A stretch of DNA of 64,000 nucleotides, from positions 1,798,001 through 1,862,000 of the forward strand of contig NZ_CP065044.1 in the NCBI RefSeq assembly GCF_015689195.1, given 5' to 3'. The position numbers and the translations under genes were made by a program. Origin of the DNA: Pectobacterium aroidearum (lineage in GTDB: Bacteria; Pseudomonadota; Gammaproteobacteria; Enterobacterales; Enterobacteriaceae). This document shows, piece after piece, positions 60,001 to 64,000 of this stretch (position 1 is the first letter of the stretch; every line of letters starts with the position of its first letter). The notes under the pieces are model-generated. The model was not told the origin of the DNA, ran no database searches, and saw nothing but the letters and a program-made list of their open reading frames with translations.

Positions 60001-61287
60001 ATGAGATTAACTATTAATGAATTAGACTATACTAAAGGATTTAGTTCTGAAAATGATATTTTTAAAAGGAAAGGATTTTCTCAGAAATTAGAAGAAATAA
60101 TCTTAGCATCAGAAGATGATGGCTTGGTTTTCGCTCTTGATGATAAATGGGGGACAGGAAAGACCACTTTTATAAAAATGTGGCAAGGAGAGAATGACAA
60201 AAATGAAAGCAGTAAGATTAAAATGGTATACTTTAATGCATTTGAAAATGATTATCAAAATGAGCCTTTTATATCTTTAGCGGCAAAGTTTTATGAAATA
60301 ATTGATGATAAATCTGAGTTAAAACCGAAGTTACTTGAAATATCTAAAAAAATAGGTAAAACTTTATTGTCTGTTGGAACTAAAGCTGGGATTGCTATTG
60401 CAACCGCAGGTATCTTAAAAGGTTCTGATGTTGAAGACGCTACGGATAAAATTTCCGAATCTATATCAGATCCAATAGAAAAATTAATAGAGGATAAATT
60501 TAAATCTATTAATAATGAAAGTGCAGTCATAAAATCATTTACTGAAACACTAAGAAAAATCTCTGAAGAAGAAGGCAAGAAAATTGTCTTATTTATAGAT
60601 GAACTTGATCGTGCAAGGCCAGATTTCTCATTGGAACTAATTGAGAAAGTAAAGCATTTCTTTTCCGTGAAAAATGTTGTTTTTATATTATCAATGAATC
60701 GTAGGCAATTTGAGAAAGGAATACAAAAAAGATATGGTGATATTGATACTGGTTTATATTTGAGTAAATTTGTTCACTATTGGTTTTCTTTACCTAAAAA
60801 TAATGATGGTTATAATTCGTTAATCAGAAATTACATTGATAACGTGTCACCAGTAATATTTAATAATGTATCTAATAAAAATTCTATTATTTGGTGGATC
60901 TCTGATTTATTAACAGCACAAAATGCGTCTTTCCGAGATGCGGAGCGTTGCCTTTCTATTATATCCATATTACTATGGAAATACGATGATATGCAATACG
61001 AAGACTATTTTCATTTCTCTGTTTCTACGGCAGCAGTTCTTAAAGTCATGACACCAGAAGTAGTTGATAAGATAAATGATATTACTTATAAAGAAATATA
61101 TAATGCACTAAAAATAGATAAGATCGATGATCAAAATAGGCCATCTTATGAAAAATATCTAAAGTTGGAGTTTTTATCTGACAATGAACTTCATGGTTAT
61201 TCTCAGAATACTCATGATCCTCTCATTCGTAGATCTGCCCTTATAAAAAGAGCTATTGGGTATATAGATAACCTTTCGCCGCATTGA
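60001..61287 (+). CDS. KAP-family P-loop NTPase
   Basis: This 428-aa protein has Walker A DKWGTGKTTF near residue 48, Walker B KIVLFIDELDRARPD near 198, and a sensor VVFILSMNRRQFEKGI. Between them lies a short hydrophobic insertion (LLSVGTKAGIAIATAGIL, near 122-140), typical of KAP NTPases that bind membranes. KAP proteins occur in several anti-phage contexts. It is a single AT-rich gene without a visible partner; the small membrane protein genes before it could be related. Confidence 0.8.
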   Translation: MRLTINELDYTKGFSSENDIFKRKGFSQKLEEIILASEDDGLVFALDDKWGTGKTTFIKMWQGENDKNESSKIKMVYFNAFENDYQNEPFISLAAKFYEIIDDKSELKPKLLEISKKIGKTLLSVGTKAGIAIATAGILKGSDVEDATDKISESISDPIEKLIEDKFKSINNESAVIKSFTETLRKISEEEGKKIVLFIDELDRARPDFSLELIEKVKHFFSVKNVVFILSMNRRQFEKGIQKRYGDIDTGLYLSKFVHYWFSLPKNNDGYNSLIRNYIDNVSPVIFNNVSNKNSIIWWISDLLTAQNASFRDAERCLSIISILLWKYDDMQYEDYFHFSVSTAAVLKVMTPEVVDKINDITYKEIYNALKIDKIDDQNRPSYEKYLKLEFLSDNELHGYSQNTHDPLIRRSALIKRAIGYIDNLSPH

Positions 61288-61743
61288 ATTGTTTTTTAAT
61301 AAATTAAGAACCATCTCTAGTTCCGCTGGAGCTGGTTCATTTCATTAGATGACTTATTTCTTGTGAGTAGAATATTCCGAATGAAAATCCTGATGCAGTC
61401 AGTCCAAACTTCCCCATAGGATGAATGTCAGAGTTTCTTTCACCTGTGACTGTTTGGTTTCAATAACTGCGTAAATCAACACTCCGCATTGATCCATGGT
61501 CCATCTATCTGTATGTAACATATCCACTAATTTAATTTGAGTTAAGTCAAATGAAGCAAGGTGATATTATTATCTTGCTATCTTTTTGTGATTCAAGACT
61601 ATTGGGTTAATTATTTTTAGCTCTCAGGTGGATCTTTTTCAAAAGTAGAGCTATATCGTATAAGCAGTATTTTAAAAATCATTAGCATAAAAATATTTTA
61701 CGTCTGTAATTTTTTTAATTGTTATTAATTAGACAGGACAGCA
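61288..61743. other. intergenic stretch before the hxs operon
   Basis: The 456 bases have no supported ORF. An imperfect hairpin AACCATCTCTAG/CTGGAGCTGGTT (61309-61337) may end the KAP transcript. Codon use changes from AT-rich to balanced after this stretch. Confidence 0.45.
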
Positions 61744-62019
61744 ATGTTTATAAAAACTATAGAAAAAACAAACCATTCTGAATGGGTGGTGAGAAACAGT
61801 TTGTATTGGATGTCTGCTTACACGAGATGGCAACTGGGAGCAGATGACAACGACTGGATCGTCTCTTTTGAATCCTTTGACGATACCATCAAGTTTGAAT
61901 TTGAACGACTCCTGAATGATTACAAGCTTCGTGAAACCCACCAAAGCCATACCGGACATATCAGGGCTTCAATCATTTCCACGGTGCTGAGAAGCATTGA
62001 TGCGAGGCTGACTGAATGA
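61744..62019 (+). CDS. hxsD: His-Xaa-Ser system protein HxsD
   Basis: The 91-aa protein has the HxsD pattern (VVRNSLYWMSAYTRWQLGADD, then FERLLNDYKLRETHQSHTGHIRASI). HxsD is a small partner protein of the His-Xaa-Ser peptide-modification system. It overlaps hxsB by 4 bp (ATGA) and is the first gene of the operon. Confidence 0.8.
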   Translation: MFIKTIEKTNHSEWVVRNSLYWMSAYTRWQLGADDNDWIVSFESFDDTIKFEFERLLNDYKLRETHQSHTGHIRASIISTVLRSIDARLTE

Positions 62020-63410
62020 AGCCAATGCCATTTAACTTTGACAGGTTGAATGATGGCAGGGTCTTCATCAGCAATCTGGCTGGTTTTCATCATTTCATCT
62101 CTAACGATGAATTAGAAAGCCTTTCCTGCAACAAATGGTCGCCGGAGATCCGGTCTAGTGACATTCTGGAAAGTAAGCTTTTCATTGCCGACGATGCTTC
62201 CGAAGACCTCGCTTCTGCTTCGCTCAGTTCAGGTTTTGCTAAACGGCTGATGAGTGAGCTGGCTGTCAGACCGATTTTCATGATTGTGCCAACATTGCGG
62301 TGCGATCATACCTGCAAGTATTGTCAGGTCAGCCGGGCGGCAATCGGTGCCGAAGGTTACGATCTTGATCCGCTTCTCATCCCTGACATTGTTCAGACCA
62401 TTAAAAAACTGTCTTCGCCTCCCTATAAGATAGAAGTGCAGGGTGGAGAGCCTTTACTCCGGTTTGATCTGATCCAGGCAATATATGCTGAGTGTGAGAG
62501 AACGCTGGGTCAGCAATGCTTTGAAATGGTAATTGCCACGACGCTCTCACTGCTTGAACCGTCCATGATGGACTGGGTTAAAGATCGCAATATCACATTC
62601 TCCGTTTCTTTGGACGGTGGTGAGGGTATCCACAATAAAAACCGTCTCCTTGCCGAAGGTAAATCCTATTCAAAAGCCGTTGCGGGGATGCTGGCGGTTC
62701 GGGAGCAGCTTGGTGCAGGTCGCGTGGCGACGGTCACGACCGTTACCAAGGCACTGATCCAACATCCGGGTTCAATCATTGATGCCCATCTGGGGTTAGG
62801 CTTGACTGATATCTTTGTCAGACCTGTTAGCCCCTATGGATTTGCCCATAAAGAAAGTTTCACTTTCTCTATGCAGGAATATTTCGATTTCTACGCCACG
62901 TTGATTGAAGAGATCCTGTGGCATAACCAGAAAGGCACTGCCGTTGTTGAACACTCAGCCGCGATACATGTAAAACGGATTTTCAACCCTGGTTTTAGTG
63001 GCTATGCCGATCTGAAATCTCCCAGCGGCGTCGTATTGAACTGTATTCTCTTTAACTATGATGGCCGTGTTTATGGCAGCGACGAAAGCAGAATGCTTCA
63101 GAAAGTGAATGCCGATGCTGATTTTAGTGCCGGGGCTGTTTCAGGGTTATCTTTTTCTCAAAGCCCTTACTATCAGTCAGTCCTGAGTTCATCGTTCAAT
63201 TTTGCTTTGCCGGGTTGTGATACCTGCGCCTACCAGCCATTTTGCGGCGCAGATCCTTGCCAGAATATCAGTGTTCAGGGAGAGCCGGTAGGCGACAGAA
63301 GCCGCTCCATATTCTGCCAATATCATAAGGGAATGTTCCGGTTCCTGATGAATGCCATTGCTCAGGATGGGCCTACTGCAACGATGCTGAAAAGGTGGGC
63401 TTATGTCTGA
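62016..63410 (+). CDS. hxsB: His-Xaa-Ser radical SAM maturase HxsB
   Basis: The 464-aa radical SAM enzyme has the cluster motif RCDHTCKYCQ (C-x3-C-x2-C) near residue 95, GGEPLLRFD near 146 and a C-terminal SPASM-like Cys set (LPGCDTCAYQPFCGADPC ... FCQYHKG). It is expected to modify His-Xaa-Ser repeats in HxsA together with HxsC. It overlaps hxsC by 8 bp. Confidence 0.85.
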   Translation: MKPMPFNFDRLNDGRVFISNLAGFHHFISNDELESLSCNKWSPEIRSSDILESKLFIADDASEDLASASLSSGFAKRLMSELAVRPIFMIVPTLRCDHTCKYCQVSRAAIGAEGYDLDPLLIPDIVQTIKKLSSPPYKIEVQGGEPLLRFDLIQAIYAECERTLGQQCFEMVIATTLSLLEPSMMDWVKDRNITFSVSLDGGEGIHNKNRLLAEGKSYSKAVAGMLAVREQLGAGRVATVTTVTKALIQHPGSIIDAHLGLGLTDIFVRPVSPYGFAHKESFTFSMQEYFDFYATLIEEILWHNQKGTAVVEHSAAIHVKRIFNPGFSGYADLKSPSGVVLNCILFNYDGRVYGSDESRMLQKVNADADFSAGAVSGLSFSQSPYYQSVLSSSFNFALPGCDTCAYQPFCGADPCQNISVQGEPVGDRSRSIFCQYHKGMFRFLMNAIAQDGPTATMLKRWAYV

Positions 63411-64000
63411 GGTGCTGAGAAACGATATTTTCCGTTTTACAGCGGAGAACACGGTTGAAATGGGGTTCTATCGGTTGTGCAAAAAGAAGCCCGTTGATCC
63501 GCAATTTTTCCTGCCAAATTTACTGATCCAACCTTCTTTTGATAATGGTGCGGCTGCACCTTATTATGCAGGCGCTATCGTCAGTAATCAGCTATACGAG
63601 TCCGTAGAAGATGGCGATATTGGCGTTGTGAATAATGGCAATATGCTCAGAGTGATTTTGTCTCGCCGAGCGAATCATAATACTGTCCTTGTGACGGAAA
63701 GATGTAATAACCGATGCCTGTTCTGTTCTCAGCCGCCAAAAACGCCCAATGATGACTGGCTTCTTACACAGTCTGCTCTTGCGATTGCGGCATTTAACTT
63801 TAATGGGCTTGTCGGGGTCAGTGGTGGTGAGCCTCTGCTATATGGCGAAGAATTTCTCTCGTTTCTAGACTTTGTTATTGATAATGCTCCTGATACCTCG
63901 CTGCATGTATTAACCAATGGCCGACAGTTTGCTGATGCTCGCTTTGCCGAAAAGGTGAGGGAACGAAGTAAAAGAATGAATATCACCTTTGGTATCCCAC
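63403..64000 (+). CDS. hxsC: His-Xaa-Ser radical SAM maturase HxsC, 3' end outside window
   Basis: ATG 63403 lies inside the end of hxsB. The visible 199 residues include VTERCNNRCLFCSQPP (C-x3-C-x2-C) near 105 and GVSGGEPLLYGEEFL near 140, the start of a second radical SAM barrel. HxsB and HxsC always occur together. The substrate gene hxsA should follow beyond the window. Confidence 0.85.
   Translation, partial: MSEVLRNDIFRFTAENTVEMGFYRLCKKKPVDPQFFLPNLLIQPSFDNGAAAPYYAGAIVSNQLYESVEDGDIGVVNNGNMLRVILSRRANHNTVLVTERCNNRCLFCSQPPKTPNDDWLLTQSALAIAAFNFNGLVGVSGGEPLLYGEEFLSFLDFVIDNAPDTSLHVLTNGRQFADARFAEKVRERSKRMNITFGIP

Larger units (their letters stand above)
43946..64000. mobile_element. Element 3, mobilisable island (continues right)
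   Basis: It begins at the second att core. Its arm octamers TCTACCAA differ from the ICE type. It carries P4-island genes (DUF6387, AlpA) and a relaxase pair. Its integrase would be beyond the right edge, next to the tRNA. Whether the hxs operon at 61744 is inside the element cannot be decided here. Confidence 0.55.

Noticed and set aside
1..64000. CRISPR arrays or rRNA genes
   Set aside because: I saw no regularly spaced direct repeats with unique spacers and no rRNA sequence on reading through the window.

Overview
The window is accessory DNA of an enterobacterium. A soft-rot Pectobacteriaceae host such as Pectobacterium is my guess, from the gene families and the tRNA-Asn integration site; no core housekeeping gene is present to prove it. 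Almost everything belongs to integrative elements stacked at the 3' end of a tRNA-Asn gene. The 16-bp tail of that tRNA, TGGCTCCTCTGACTGG when read on the + strand, occurs at 2340 and 43930. Each copy lies about 180 bp upstream of a P4-type tyrosine integrase gene on the minus strand. Each copy is also flanked by paired octamers repeating at exactly 12 bp, which look like integrase arm sites. This divides the window into element 1 (1-2340, continuing left), element 2 (2340-43945, a complete 41.6-kb ICE with its own integrase) and element 3 (43946 onward, continuing right). Neither att copy is a whole tRNA gene, so the functional tRNA lies beyond the right edge.

Element 2 carries a conjugation module on the minus strand (34851 down to 21121): a small conserved gene, virB1, virB2, a virB3-virB4 fusion, virB5, an eexN-type lipoprotein, virB6, virB7, virB8, virB9, virB10, virB11, trbM, then a GC-rich hairpin region that is the oriT candidate, then mobB (coupling protein) and mobC (MOBC-type relaxase). 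A control block (38651-42362) holds a TraR/DksA zinc finger, DUF2857, AlpA, a Ner-like regulator and two tandem XRE regulators. The rest is cargo, mostly known or suspected anti-phage defence: a DUF4917/SIR2-like protein; a translationally coupled four-gene ABC-three-component/Mrr-nuclease operon; ArdC antirestriction; CcdAB; a type 1 defence reverse transcriptase (RT-nitrilase) with a small membrane partner; a two-gene GTPase/membrane-protein pair; an AbiTii protein; an unknown 513-aa membrane protein; and an AbiH remnant followed by a membrane protein. Scars include fossils of a ParB-like gene, radC, an integrase, an IS3 and an IS630 transposase. One complete IS30-family element is present.

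The most notable hidden structure is a family of 24-bp imperfect palindromes (ends GTCCGCT...AGCGGAC, with two types of centre) that occur between the defence cargo genes of element 2. One copy is split exactly at its centre by the IS30 insertion.

Element 3 contains DUF6387 and AlpA genes; a four-gene recombinase operon (three tyrosine recombinases plus a coiled-coil protein, Tn554/GMT-like); a DUF4145 protein; two lipoproteins and a membrane protein; a MOBP-like relaxase with its accessory protein; a PD-(D/E)xK-like protein; a Cys-His-Asp protein gene interrupted by an IS3-family element with a CCAA target duplication; small membrane proteins; a KAP P-loop NTPase; and, at the right edge, the His-Xaa-Ser peptide-modification operon hxsD-hxsB-hxsC (hxsC cut by the window). 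Element 3 has a relaxase but no T4SS in view, so it may use the VirB machinery of the adjacent ICE.
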